From Celeribacter baekdonensis B30 (GTDB lineage Bacteria; Pseudomonadota; Alphaproteobacteria; Rhodobacterales; Rhodobacteraceae), in assembly GCF_000299875.1 (NCBI RefSeq), contig NZ_AMRK01000007.1, positions 1 to 64,000 on the forward strand: a stretch of 64,000 bases of DNA, written 5' to 3'. Numbering within the stretch: position 1 is the first letter of the stretch; every line of letters begins with the position of its first letter. Shown here piece by piece: positions 53,866 to 62,837 of the stretch. Under the pieces are notes generated by a model, which was given only the letters and a program-made list of their open reading frames with translations, was not told where the DNA came from and ran no database searches. A program made the position numbers and the translations under genes.

Positions 53866-53992
53866 GTGCGGACCTCCGGTTTCAGCTTCGGTTTAAACAT
53901 GTTTTCACAGCAAAATTATCTTGACTCAACGTCTTTTTTAAATGAATTTTTAAATCAAAAATCTATTCAAAAACCAACATGGAGAACCGCAC
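53866..53992. promoter_or_regulatory. Divergent regulator/LLM promoter region
   Basis: A 127-base AT-rich region. The palindrome AAACATGTTT lies at 53895-53904 and a TTGACT (-35-like) at 53921-53926; no good -10 is seen. GGAG precedes the LLM start. Confidence 0.4.
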
Positions 53993-55081
53993 ATGACCAA
54001 GAATAAAATGTTTCAAAAGGACGGGTTCAAACTCGGCACCTTCTCATCCAACTGCTCCTCTGGGATGACGGTCAGCAAAGCGCCGGAACGCTGGGTGAAC
54101 AGCTGGGAGAACAATCTCAAGCTCGGCAAGATGCTTGACGAGGCCGGGATGGATTTCATTTTGCCGATTGCCCGCTGGATCGGCTATGGCGGCGAAACCG
54201 ATTTCCACGGCAGCGTGTTGGAGACGGTGACCTGGGCCACGGCACTTTTGGCCAACACCAAAGACATCTCAGTCTTCGCCACCATTCACACAGCGGCCAA
54301 TCACCCCGTTGTCGTCGCCAAACAAATCGCCACGATGGATCAAATCGGTGCGGGCCGCGCGGGCCTCAACATTGTCGCGGGCTGGAACAAACCGGAATAT
54401 GAGGCGCTTGGGCTCACACTGCCCGATGATCATGAGTCCCGCTATGGCTACGCTCAGGAATGGTTCGACATCGTTCAAAAACTATGGACCAGCCACGACC
54501 ATTTTGATTGGGACGGCGCGGCCTTTACCCTCAAAGGCGTCAAGGGGGATCCTTGGCCCATCGAAGGGAGTGTTCCGATTCTCAACGCCGCTGGCTCCGG
54601 TTTGGGGCGCGAATTTGCCACCCAAAACGCCAATTACCTGTTCACCCCGGCCATTGATCTGACCCGCTCCGTCGATGAGATCAAAGAGCTCAAGCAAAAG
54701 GCAACGGACAAGGGTCGCGATGTGGGCGTGCTGACGTTCAGCCATGTGATTTGCCGCCCCACCGAAGAAGAGGCACGCGCCTATCACGACAAGATCATGA
54801 GCGAAATCGACTGGCCCGCCGTCGACAATCTGGTGAATCTTCAGTTCGCCCACGCGCAGTCTTTCCCGCATGATTTGCTGGCACAAATCCGCGATGTGAT
54901 GGCGCTTGGCCACGGTGGTTTCCCGTTGATCGGGACCCCGCGCCAAGTGGCCGATGGCATCATCAAATTGCATGACACTGGCTTTGCGGGCACCACCCTG
55001 TCCTTTGTCGACTACGTTGAGGAATTCCCCTATTTCCGCGATGAAGTGCTGCCGCTTCTCGCCGAAGCTGGCATTCGCTAA
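53993..55081 (+). CDS. LLM-class flavin-dependent monooxygenase, RutA-like
   Basis: A 362-residue luciferase-like monooxygenase. The N-terminal half ('EAGMDFILPIARWIGYGGETDF', read in pieces; 'TIHTAANHPVVVAKQIATMDQIGAGRAGLNIVAGWN' in pieces) and 'PILNAAGSGLGREFA' resemble RutA and dimethylsulfide-monooxygenase-type enzymes. It needs reduced FMN from a partner reductase, not seen nearby. RutA opens the uracil ring oxidatively at an amide; a similar attack on an N-heterocycle such as an indole-derived lactam is possible here, but the substrate is unknown. Confidence 0.8.
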   Translation: MTKNKMFQKDGFKLGTFSSNCSSGMTVSKAPERWVNSWENNLKLGKMLDEAGMDFILPIARWIGYGGETDFHGSVLETVTWATALLANTKDISVFATIHTAANHPVVVAKQIATMDQIGAGRAGLNIVAGWNKPEYEALGLTLPDDHESRYGYAQEWFDIVQKLWTSHDHFDWDGAAFTLKGVKGDPWPIEGSVPILNAAGSGLGREFATQNANYLFTPAIDLTRSVDEIKELKQKATDKGRDVGVLTFSHVICRPTEEEARAYHDKIMSEIDWPAVDNLVNLQFAHAQSFPHDLLAQIRDVMALGHGGFPLIGTPRQVADGIIKLHDTGFAGTTLSFVDYVEEFPYFRDEVLPLLAEAGIR

Positions 55082-55090
55082 CGCAAAAGC

Positions 55091-55123
55091 AAAGCCCCCG
55101 ATCTCTGAGAGACCGGGGGCTTT
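55091..55123. terminator. Bidirectional terminator after the LLM gene
   Basis: AAAGCCCCCG (55091-55100) and CGGGGGCTTT (55114-55123) form a 10-base-pair GC-rich stem, with T on the right and A on the left, between convergent LLM and SDR genes. A classic bidirectional Rho-independent terminator. Confidence 0.85.
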
Positions 55124-55145
55124 TGTCTTGTCGAAACAGGCAGGA

Positions 55146-55955
55146 TTAAAGCAGGCCGGTTTCCTTGGCGACACGGCGATACGCGGCCCCGGCGGTAAAA
55201 CCGCCGTCGATCACAAAGTCCTCTCCGGTGATGAAAGCCGACCCCTCGGAGGCGAGAAACAGCACCAATTGGGCAACCTCGTCGGCCTCACCGGAGCGGT
55301 GCATCGGCGTCAGGTTGATCATCGGTGCAAGGTGCGGCGAGCTGCGATTCAGGTCCGTTACAATCAGCCCCGGACAGATGGCATTGACCCGAATGCCCAT
55401 GTCCGCGAACTCCATCGCTGCCGTACGTGTCAGGCCCCGGAGCGCCCATTTTGACGACGTATAGGCGGGGTCGTAATGCCCGGAAAAGCCACTGTTGGAC
55501 GAAATATTGATGATGCTGCCGCCCCCCGTTTCGGCCATGAATGGCGCCGCATGTTTGAGACCGATGAACGCGCCAGTGGCATTCACATCCATCACTTTAC
55601 GCCATTCATCCACGGACATATCCCGGATGATTTTGCGATTGATGATCCCGGCGTTGTTCACAAGGATATCAAGCCGCCCGGTCCAATCCCGCACAAGATC
55701 CAAGGCCGCGCACCATGCCGTTTCCGAGGTCACATCGAGTGTCGCGAAGCGCACATTATGCCCCGCATCACCCAGGCGCGCCGCCAGAGCCACACCGTCC
55801 TCTTCCAGCACATCACACAATAGCACAGAGGCCCCAGCCGTGGCCAAAAGCTCGGCCTCGATCGCGCCTTGCCCGCGTGCGGCGCCGGTTACAATCGCGG
55901 TTTTGCCCGACAAGTCCGTCAGGGCATTTTTGACCGTCTCGAAATTGATACTCAT
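55146..55955 (-). CDS. SDR-family dehydrogenase
   Basis: A 269-residue classical SDR: 'AIVTGAARGQG', 'LVNNAGII', catalytic Ser in 'NISSNSGFSGHYDPAYTSSK' with YxxxK, and C-terminal 'FITGEDFVIDGGFTAG'. It overlaps the FAH gene by ATGA and is last of the cupin-FAH-SDR operon. Its substrate is unknown; it might oxidise a hydroxylated ring intermediate. Confidence 0.87.
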   Translation of the reverse strand: MSINFETVKNALTDLSGKTAIVTGAARGQGAIEAELLATAGASVLLCDVLEEDGVALAARLGDAGHNVRFATLDVTSETAWCAALDLVRDWTGRLDILVNNAGIINRKIIRDMSVDEWRKVMDVNATGAFIGLKHAAPFMAETGGGSIINISSNSGFSGHYDPAYTSSKWALRGLTRTAAMEFADMGIRVNAICPGLIVTDLNRSSPHLAPMINLTPMHRSGEADEVAQLVLFLASEGSAFITGEDFVIDGGFTAGAAYRRVAKETGLL

Positions 55956-56794
55956 GCTTGCACCATCCGTTGGCGTTGTTCCCCAAGCCCGTCCGCGCCG
56001 AGTGTGACCACTTGTCCGGCACGCAAGAAAGTCGGCGGCTTCATCCCTAAGCCGACGCCGGGAGGGGTGCCGGTTGCAATGATGTCGCCCGGCTCCAGCG
56101 TCATGAATTGCGAGATGTAATGGACCAGATGTGCCACCCCAAAGATCATCGTCTTGGTGTTGCCGGTCTGACGACGTTCACCATCCACATCGAGCCAAAG
56201 ATCAATGTTCTGAATGTCGTCAAATTCGTCTTTCGTGACCATCCATGGGCCGACAGGCCCAAAGGTGTCGTGGCTTTTGCCCTTGACCCATTGCCCGCCG
56301 CGCTCGGATTGAAAGGCCCGTTCAGAGACGTCATTGACCAAAGTGTAGCCTGCAACATAATCCAACGCCTCGGCTTCCGAGACGTATTTTGCGCGTGAGC
56401 CGATGACGATGCCCAATTCGACCTCCCAATCGGTCTTTTCGGACGCGCGCGGAATTTCGACATCATCATTTGGACCGCAAATCGCGTTCGAGGCCTTGGC
56501 AAACAGGATCGGTTCAGTCGGGGGTTCTTTGCCCGTTTCCTTGGCGTGATCGGCGTAGTTAAGGCCGACACAGAGAAATTTACCCGGTCGTGCGATCGCT
56601 GACCCGAGGCGCGGCGCCCCCTCAACCACGGGCAAACCCGTCAGATCAAGAGCTGCAAGTCTGGCGAGGCTCTCGGGTGACAGGCTCTCGCCATTAATGT
56701 CTGCGACAACACCGGAGAGGTCGCGCATTTGGCCCTCGGCATCCAGACATGCGGGGCGTTCCGAGCCGATCGGCCCATAGCGAAGAAGCTTCAT
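55952..56794 (-). CDS. Fumarylacetoacetate hydrolase-family protein
   Basis: About 280 residues. FAH core: 'LCVGLNYADHAKETG', the metal Glu pair in 'WEVELGIVIG', and 'VNDVSERAFQ', ending 'GDIIATGTPPGVGLGMKPP'. Family enzymes hydrolyse or decarboxylate acylpyruvates and related ring-cleavage products. The ATG at 56794 follows AAAGGA. Together with the cupin and SDR it suggests ring-cleavage processing. Confidence 0.88.
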   Translation of the reverse strand: MKLLRYGPIGSERPACLDAEGQMRDLSGVVADINGESLSPESLARLAALDLTGLPVVEGAPRLGSAIARPGKFLCVGLNYADHAKETGKEPPTEPILFAKASNAICGPNDDVEIPRASEKTDWEVELGIVIGSRAKYVSEAEALDYVAGYTLVNDVSERAFQSERGGQWVKGKSHDTFGPVGPWMVTKDEFDDIQNIDLWLDVDGERRQTGNTKTMIFGVAHLVHYISQFMTLEPGDIIATGTPPGVGLGMKPPTFLRAGQVVTLGADGLGEQRQRMVQA

Positions 56795-56857
56795 AAAGCA
56801 TCCTTTCATAGGACGTCTCCGGGGCATGACCCGCCGGAGACGACAAGGGGATGAATG

Positions 56858-57283
56858 TTACGCGCGACGATAGCCTTCGAGGGCTTCGTCGGGCACATCA
56901 GGAAGGTTTGTGACGAGATTGTCCGGCGTCCGACAGGTCAGCCAAACAAGTTCCTCGGTGGTGCTCATGTTGACTTCGACATGCGGCATGTAGGGCGGCA
57001 CAAACACGAAATCGCCCTCATACATATCAAGATATTCTTTGTAGTCTTCGCCAAAATAGATGCGACCATGACCTTTCAGGACATAGCCCCCGGTTTCGCA
57101 TTCTTCATGGTGATGCGGCGGCGAGCGATGACCGGGTTCATTGCTGACCCGCCCAAACCAGATTTTGGTGGCGGGTGTGTGCTGTGGGCTCACACCCGAT
57201 TTGCGAACGCATTCACCGGATTGCAATGTGCTGTCATCCAGTTCGGTGGAACGCGTGACGACGGGAACAACTTTGTCGGCCAT
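56858..57283 (-). CDS. Small single-domain cupin
   Basis: A 141-residue cupin with motif 1 'HRSPPHHHEECETGGYVLKGHG' (in pieces) and motif 2 'DFVFVPPYMPHVEVN', holding His/Glu metal ligands. It is too short for gentisate or hydroxyanthranilate dioxygenase, so it may be a small metal-dependent oxygenase, isomerase or regulator-like protein. GAGGAGGA precedes the ATG. First gene of the cupin-FAH-SDR operon. Confidence 0.82.
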   Translation of the reverse strand: MADKVVPVVTRSTELDDSTLQSGECVRKSGVSPQHTPATKIWFGRVSNEPGHRSPPHHHEECETGGYVLKGHGRIYFGEDYKEYLDMYEGDFVFVPPYMPHVEVNMSTTEELVWLTCRTPDNLVTNLPDVPDEALEGYRRA

Positions 57284-57851
57284 GGATAGTCCTCCTCTCA
57301 AATTGGGCGGGTGCATCGCACCCTTGGACGCAACAGTTGCATATGATGTTTTAGGCTTCAAGTAAATCTTTGCGCGTGGGATATGACGTTCAAAGACCTA
57401 AGGCGGGCATCGGCGCCCATAGACAAGAGGCCAGGCAGCGGGCGAGGCGCCGGAACTTATTTGCCCTAAATCCAAGGTCATTGCACAGAGAGACAGTTCT
57501 ATGCCCGGAGCGCCCTTCTGTTTGATTCTACTCAAATCACTCTAAATACCCGTATTTTTTTGTTTGTTTAAATTTTAATCAGTGGTTTACCCCACCACAG
57601 TCGCGACAAACCTTCTCAACCGATCCCGTTGGAATGCGCTCAAAACTCTGTTTGTTTTCATGCAGTTTTCGACATCTTCAGCGTGCGATCAAAACAAATC
57701 ACAGCCTTTTCAGGACAGGATTCCACACGCGCCCCCTCGGCGATACGAAAGATTTTTATCTCAAAATAAACTTTGTACTTGAAGAAAACTTATATATGCA
57801 CTTGCATATTAATAATCAAAAAGCACACTTCACCTCAACAGGGAGTCCCAT
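57284..57851. promoter_or_regulatory. Divergent promoter region between cupin operon and isatin hydrolase operon
   Basis: About 570 bases, AT-rich at the right end. A perfect inverted repeat ATATGCA-CT-TGCATAT lies at 57794-57809, 42 bases before the isatin-hydrolase start, and a half copy TGCATAT occurs at 57338-57344, before the cupin start. This would suit a MarR-type repressor controlling both operons, for example the MarR protein encoded downstream at 60224. Small open frames here look spurious. Confidence 0.5.
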
Positions 57852-58646
57852 ATGTCCACCCAGGAAACACTTGCAAACGTCGCAGCTGGTCTGCTGAACG
57901 GGTCCATCAAAGTCGTTGATTGCACCGCCCCGCTCGGCCCAGATACGCCGCTGTTGAAACTGCCGCCTGAATTCGCCGACGACACACCCAAAATTGAGAT
58001 TCACAAAATCTCCGAATACGGTGACCGCGGTCCGTTTTGGGCTTGGAATTGGCTGAAACTCGGCGAACATTCTGGCACCCATTACGACGCACCGCATCAC
58101 TGGATCACCGGCAAGGATTTTCCCGACGGCTCCGTCGACACCATCAATCCGCAAAACTTCGTCGCTCCGGCCAATGTGATTGATTGCTCCCAAGAGGCCG
58201 CCGAAAATCCCGATTTCCTTTTGACCGTCGCGCATGTGAAGGCGTGGGAAGCCGAGCATGGTGGGATCAAAGAAGGCGAATGGGTGCTGATGCGCACCGA
58301 TTGGGATCAGTACAACACGGATGAGGATAAGTACCTCAACGCAGATGAAAACGGCCCACATACGCCTGGCCCGACGGCGGAGCTCATCACCTATCTGATG
58401 GAAGAGAAAAAGGCGCTTGGCTGGGGTACTCAGTGCATCGGCACCGACGCAGGCGCCGCAGGTGGCTTTGAAATTCCGTTCCCGGCGCACAATCTGCTGC
58501 ACAAACACAACCGCTATGGCCTTGCCTCTTTGACCAACCTGAAGGAGCTGCCCGCCAAAGGCGCGATCCTTGTCACGGCACCGCTCAAGATCGTCAAAGG
58601 CACCGGCTCGCCGATCCGGGCGCTTGCGCTCATCCCTGCCGTCTGA
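57852..58646 (+). CDS. Isatin hydrolase-type cyclase-family metal hydrolase
   Basis: A 264-residue protein with the HxGTHxDxPxH metal motif as 'HSGTHYDAPHH' at residues 73-83 (His73, His77, Asp79, His83). Length and the flanking 'PFWAWNWLKLGE' fit isatin hydrolase, which opens isatin to isatinate with Mn2+, rather than the shorter kynurenine formamidase KynB. No signal peptide is visible. GGGAG precedes the ATG. It is the first gene of an operon with a flavoprotein, a MarR regulator and iorAB. Kynurenine formamidase or another cyclase activity remains possible. Confidence 0.72.
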   Translation: MSTQETLANVAAGLLNGSIKVVDCTAPLGPDTPLLKLPPEFADDTPKIEIHKISEYGDRGPFWAWNWLKLGEHSGTHYDAPHHWITGKDFPDGSVDTINPQNFVAPANVIDCSQEAAENPDFLLTVAHVKAWEAEHGGIKEGEWVLMRTDWDQYNTDEDKYLNADENGPHTPGPTAELITYLMEEKKALGWGTQCIGTDAGAAGGFEIPFPAHNLLHKHNRYGLASLTNLKELPAKGAILVTAPLKIVKGTGSPIRALALIPAV

Positions 58647-58661
58647 TCGGGAGACATATCC

Positions 58662-60227
58662 ATGACCGCATCCACAGACATTGCTATCATCGGGACCGGG
58701 ATCAACGCTTTGGTCGCAGGAGCCCTGTTGGCCAAATCGGGAAAACGTGTCGCGATGTTTGAACGCGAAGCGGTGGCCGGCGGCTGTATGCGGTCCGAAA
58801 CCTTGGCGGAGGGGGTCACCTACGATCCCCTTGCCACAACATTCGTGCTTTGGGTGACGGGTGCTGCCCATGGCGCGCTCGGGGCCGATCTGGCACGGCA
58901 TGGGGTTGAATTTTGTGCCACAGACACCCCAACCGGCGTGCTTTTGCCCGATGGTCGGGCGTTGACCTATAAAATGGACCGTGCCGCCAATATGGCCGCT
59001 TTTGATGCCATTCACAGCGGCGACGGCGCACAGCTTGGTGCGGATCTTGCGGCTTTTGGTGCCGATGCCGAACTGCTGTTTGGTCTGATGGGGGGCGATC
59101 CTTGGTCGAAATCCACCGCAAAGCTGCTGGGCAAGGAAGCCTGGAAACGCAAGCCGCATGGGCTTGCCGCCACCATGGGCGGTGCGTTGCAATCCATGCG
59201 CGGTTGGTTGGAAACCTCTTTTGAGGATGAGTTGACGCGGGCGCTTTGGGCACCGTGGTGCCTGCATGCGGGGCTTGGTCCTGAGGCGGCATTTTCCGGC
59301 CAAATGGGTCAGGTGATCGGCTTTGCCCTGGAGGCGGCAGGCGCGCCCATCGTGAAAGGCGGCGCGGCCAATATGGTGCGCGGGCTGATCGCGATCATCG
59401 AGGAAAACGGCGGTACCGTGCGCACCTCTGCTGAAGTGTCCGAAATTTTGGTGTCAAATGGCAAAGCGACCGGCCTCAAATTATCAAACGGCGAAACGAT
59501 CAGGGCGGGCAAACTGCTTGCCTCCGTCACGCCGCATCAACTCTATGGCAGGCTCGCCCCCTCCCCCAAACACAGCGACAACCTACGCAAATACAAATAC
59601 GGCAAAGGCAACTTCCAACTTCACTACCTACTCAACGGCCCAGTGAAATGGACCACGCCGGGGCTTGAAACCGTCCAGCTTTTGCACATCACTCCCGGCC
59701 TTGATGCCGTGTCAAAAGCGGGCAACGAAGCCGAGCGCGGGATGTTGCCGGATGTACCAACGATCTGTGTGGGCCAACCCACCGCCGCCGATCCCAGCCG
59801 CGCCCCAGAGGGTCAAACCCTGCTCTGGCTGCAACTGCCCGAGGCGCCGCGCACCGTCAAAGGCGATGCGCGCGGCGAGATCACCGTGCCCGCCGACGGG
59901 CAATGGACGCAGGCGCTGCGCGAAGCCTATGCCGACCGCGTTGAGGCCATCCTCAGCCACCATATTGATGGGTTCAAAGATCAAATTGTCACCCGCCGCG
60001 CGATCTCTCCGGCGGATTTGGAAAGCTACAACATGAACCTTGTTGGTGGCGATCCCTATGGCGGCGCCTGTGCCCTCGATCAGTTTTTCCTCTGGCGGCC
60101 CTTTGCCAACACTCTGCGTCACGACACCGGCATCAAAAACCTCTATCATATCGGCGCGTCCACCCATCCGGGGCCCGGCCTCTCCGGTGGCTCAGGCTTT
60201 CTGACAGCCAAGGAGCTCGGCGCATGA
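58662..60227 (+). CDS. Phytoene-desaturase-like FAD oxidoreductase
   Basis: A 521-residue flavoprotein of the NAD(P)/FAD-dependent, phytoene-desaturase-like type: dinucleotide fold 'IAIIGTGINALVAGALLAKSGKRVAMFERE' (in pieces), and C-terminal 'YHIGASTHPGPGLSGGSGFL', typical of CrtI-like oxidases. The enzyme is not a carotenoid gene by context: it sits between the isatin-hydrolase and MarR genes. Its substrate is unknown; an oxidative step on an indolic intermediate is a guess. Confidence 0.82.
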   Translation: MTASTDIAIIGTGINALVAGALLAKSGKRVAMFEREAVAGGCMRSETLAEGVTYDPLATTFVLWVTGAAHGALGADLARHGVEFCATDTPTGVLLPDGRALTYKMDRAANMAAFDAIHSGDGAQLGADLAAFGADAELLFGLMGGDPWSKSTAKLLGKEAWKRKPHGLAATMGGALQSMRGWLETSFEDELTRALWAPWCLHAGLGPEAAFSGQMGQVIGFALEAAGAPIVKGGAANMVRGLIAIIEENGGTVRTSAEVSEILVSNGKATGLKLSNGETIRAGKLLASVTPHQLYGRLAPSPKHSDNLRKYKYGKGNFQLHYLLNGPVKWTTPGLETVQLLHITPGLDAVSKAGNEAERGMLPDVPTICVGQPTAADPSRAPEGQTLLWLQLPEAPRTVKGDARGEITVPADGQWTQALREAYADRVEAILSHHIDGFKDQIVTRRAISPADLESYNMNLVGGDPYGGACALDQFFLWRPFANTLRHDTGIKNLYHIGASTHPGPGLSGGSGFLTAKELGA

Positions 60228-60670
60228 TGGATCGTCCCGAAGATCTCGAAGAATTCACACCATACCTGATGAACCGGATCATGGCGCGCTACAACAAAGG
60301 GGTTGAAGCCACGCTCAAAGAGGTGGGCGTCTCCGTGGCTCAAATGCGCGCCCTCGTCGTTTTGTTCGATGGCGGCCCCTGCACGATCGGCGAATTGTCA
60401 GTGCTGACCGTGATCAAACAATCCACCCTCTCGCGCACACTCGATACAATGGAAAAGGCCGGCCTGATCCGTCGCGAAGGACAAGACGGTGACAGCCGTG
60501 TGCGCAAAATCAGCCTCACCGATGCCGGGCGCACCGCCTATGAAACTGCTTGGCCAGCCATGCTTGGCATGCGCGACACCATGCTTGCCGCTCTCACACA
60601 AGACGAACGCGCGCAGCTCAACAAGATGCTTTTGCGGGTGTTCTATGACATCCGCCATCACGATTTTTAA
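60224..60670 (+). CDS. MarR-family regulator of the ior operon
   Basis: A 148-residue winged-helix protein ('CTIGELSVLTVIKQSTLSRTLDTMEKAGLIRREGQDGDSR', read in pieces, with the Asp-Arg wing). It overlaps the flavoprotein gene by ATGA and is 11 bases upstream of iorA, so it is probably an autoregulated repressor of this operon and perhaps of the divergent cupin operon. Confidence 0.87.
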   Translation: MMDRPEDLEEFTPYLMNRIMARYNKGVEATLKEVGVSVAQMRALVVLFDGGPCTIGELSVLTVIKQSTLSRTLDTMEKAGLIRREGQDGDSRVRKISLTDAGRTAYETAWPAMLGMRDTMLAALTQDERAQLNKMLLRVFYDIRHHDF

Positions 60671-60681
60671 AGGAGACCCCC

Positions 60682-62826
60682 ATGGCCGAAAGATCATTTG
60701 CCAAGGAAGTCCAAAAACTCAAACAAGGTGAGGGCGACACCTTTGCCGGTGAAGGCATCTTGGCCATCACCAAGGCGCTTTTGGAAAACGGCGTCGGCTA
60801 TGTCGGGGGCTATCAAGGCTCGCCGATTTCCCACCTCATGGATGTGTTGGCGGATGCCGAAGAGATCCTCAGCGAGCTTGGGGTGCATTTCGAGGCCTCC
60901 GCCAGCGAGGCCACCGCCACGGCCATGCTCGCGGCCTCGGTCCATTATCCGATCCGTGGTGCCGTGACCTATAAATCCGTCGTCGGCACCAATGTCGCCT
61001 CGGACGCCCTGTCCAACCTTGCGTCGGGGGGCGTCACGGGCGGCGCATTGATCATTGTGGGCGAAGATTACGGCGAAGGCTCGTCGATCATGCAGGAACG
61101 CACCTATGCGTTCGCGATGAAATCTCAGGTCTGGATGTTGGACCCGCGCCCCAACCTGCCCGCCATTGTCAAAGCGGTCGGGGATGGCTTTGAGCTGTCC
61201 GAAGTGTCGAACACCCCTGTGATGTTACAGGTCGGCATCCGCTCGTGTCACGTCCACGGTCATTTCGAGGCGCGTGACAACAAACGCCCGCCGGTGACCG
61301 TCTCTGATGCGCTCGAAAACCCGGCGCGCAAACTGGACCGTATCGTATTGCCGCCCGCGACCTATCTGCACGAAGAAGAAAAGCTGACCAAACGCCTGCC
61401 AGCCGCGCAAAAATTCATTCTGGATCGCGAGATCAACGAACGGTTCGGCGCACCGGGCAGCAAGGTGGGTCTGATCCTTCAAGGTGGCACTTATAATACC
61501 GTGATCCGGGCGCTCAACCGTCTGGGACTGGCCGATCTCTATGGCGACACCGAGATGGATATGTTGGTGCTCAATTGCGTCTATCCTCTCGTTGACAGTC
61601 AAATCATGGCCTTCTGCGAGGGCAAGGATGCGGTCTTGATCATTGAGGAAGGTCAACCCAACTACATCGAACAACAGATCGCGCATATGCTCTACAAAGC
61701 CGGCAAGACGGTCAAACTCGAAGGCAAGGGCATGTTGCCGATGGGTGGGGAGTACACCGGGCAAGTCATGGTCGACGGCCTTGGCACATTCCTGTCCGAC
61801 CATGCGCCTGACATGCTGCCAGTGGCCAAACTGGCCTCCAACGAAGACCCGATCGCGATCCCTGATCTTTCCAAGGTGCTGCCTGCCCGCCCACCAGGGT
61901 TCTGCACGGGTTGCCCGGAACGTCCAATCTTTGCCGCCACCAAATTGGTCGAAGAAGAGCTTGGCGAACATCACATCTCCTCTGACATCGGCTGTCACCT
62001 GTTTTCCATCATGCCGCCGTTTGATCTTGGGGCGACAACGATGGGCTATGGCCTTGGCCCTGCCTCCGCCGCGGCCTTTCACAATGAGAACAAAAAGGGC
62101 CGTCGCTCGATTTCCTTCGTCGGCGATGGCGGGTTCTGGCACAACGGCCTGACCAGCTCGGTCGGCAACGCCGTGTTCAACAAATCCGACAATGTCATCG
62201 TCATTGTCGACAATTTCTACTCGGCGGCGACAGGCGGTCAGGACATCCTGTCCTCGCGCGCCACGAACAAAACCAAACAGACCCAAAACTCCATCGTTGA
62301 GGCCTGCAAAGGCATGGGCGTCAAATGGATCCGTCAGATTGATCGCACCTATGATGTGACAAAAGTACGCGACACGTTGAAAGAGGCGCTGACCACCGAG
62401 GAAGAGGGTCCGAAGGTGATCGTCGCCTCCTCCGAATGTATGCTCAACAAACAACGCCGGGTGAAACCCGAACTGGCAAAGGCCGCCAAAGAGGGAAAAC
62501 GCGTCGTGCGCCCACGCTTTGGCGTCGACGAGGATATTTGCACCGGCGATCACGCCTGCATGCGCCTGTCGGGCTGTCCGTCCCTCTCGGTCAAGGACAC
62601 CGGCGACCCCCTGCGCGATGATCCGGTGGCCGCGATTGATCAAACCTGCGTCGGCTGTGGCAACTGTGGTGAGGTGGCGGATGCTGCCGTGCTCTGCCCC
62701 TCCTTCTTTCAGGCCGAAATCGTGTCGAATCCAAGTGCTGGCGAAAAACGCCGCGCCCGCCGCAGCCAAAAAATCATCTCTTGGCTGCAAAGCCGTCGCG
62801 ACGCGAAACGCGTGGCTTTTGCCTAA
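60682..62826 (+). CDS. iorA: Indolepyruvate:ferredoxin oxidoreductase alpha subunit IorA
   Basis: A 714-residue TPP-dependent oxidoreductase subunit. The pyrimidine-binding domain lies near the N terminus, and the TPP domain around residues 430-560 ('SDIGCHLFSIMPPFDLGATT', 'GDGGFWHNGLTSSVGNA', 'VIVDNFYSAATGGQD'). The C terminus is a ferredoxin-like region: the first motif is CX5CX5CP ('CTGDHACMRLSGCP'), one cysteine short of the usual set, and the second is CX2CX2CX9CP. It would convert indolepyruvate (from tryptophan) to indoleacetyl-CoA, or act on related aryl pyruvates. AAGGAGA precedes the ATG. Confidence 0.88.
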   Translation: MAERSFAKEVQKLKQGEGDTFAGEGILAITKALLENGVGYVGGYQGSPISHLMDVLADAEEILSELGVHFEASASEATATAMLAASVHYPIRGAVTYKSVVGTNVASDALSNLASGGVTGGALIIVGEDYGEGSSIMQERTYAFAMKSQVWMLDPRPNLPAIVKAVGDGFELSEVSNTPVMLQVGIRSCHVHGHFEARDNKRPPVTVSDALENPARKLDRIVLPPATYLHEEEKLTKRLPAAQKFILDREINERFGAPGSKVGLILQGGTYNTVIRALNRLGLADLYGDTEMDMLVLNCVYPLVDSQIMAFCEGKDAVLIIEEGQPNYIEQQIAHMLYKAGKTVKLEGKGMLPMGGEYTGQVMVDGLGTFLSDHAPDMLPVAKLASNEDPIAIPDLSKVLPARPPGFCTGCPERPIFAATKLVEEELGEHHISSDIGCHLFSIMPPFDLGATTMGYGLGPASAAAFHNENKKGRRSISFVGDGGFWHNGLTSSVGNAVFNKSDNVIVIVDNFYSAATGGQDILSSRATNKTKQTQNSIVEACKGMGVKWIRQIDRTYDVTKVRDTLKEALTTEEEGPKVIVASSECMLNKQRRVKPELAKAAKEGKRVVRPRFGVDEDICTGDHACMRLSGCPSLSVKDTGDPLRDDPVAAIDQTCVGCGNCGEVADAAVLCPSFFQAEIVSNPSAGEKRRARRSQKIISWLQSRRDAKRVAFA

Positions 62827-62837
62827 GGAACCGCTCC

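Noticed and set aside
55952-57361. Gentisate pathway reading of the cupin-FAH-SDR operon
   Set aside because: The cupin is only 141 residues, too short for gentisate 1,2-dioxygenase (a bicupin of about 350 residues), so this pathway is not supported.
57852-58646. Kynurenine formamidase (KynB) for the cyclase-family gene
   Set aside because: KynB is about 210 residues and normally sits with kynureninase or tryptophan dioxygenase genes, which are absent here; isatin-hydrolase type fits better, though it is not excluded.
57816-59303. A 495-codon minus-strand frame antisense to the isatin-hydrolase and flavoprotein genes
   Set aside because: The plus-strand genes have clear motifs and ribosome-binding sites; the antisense product looks like random Arg/Gly/His-rich sequence.
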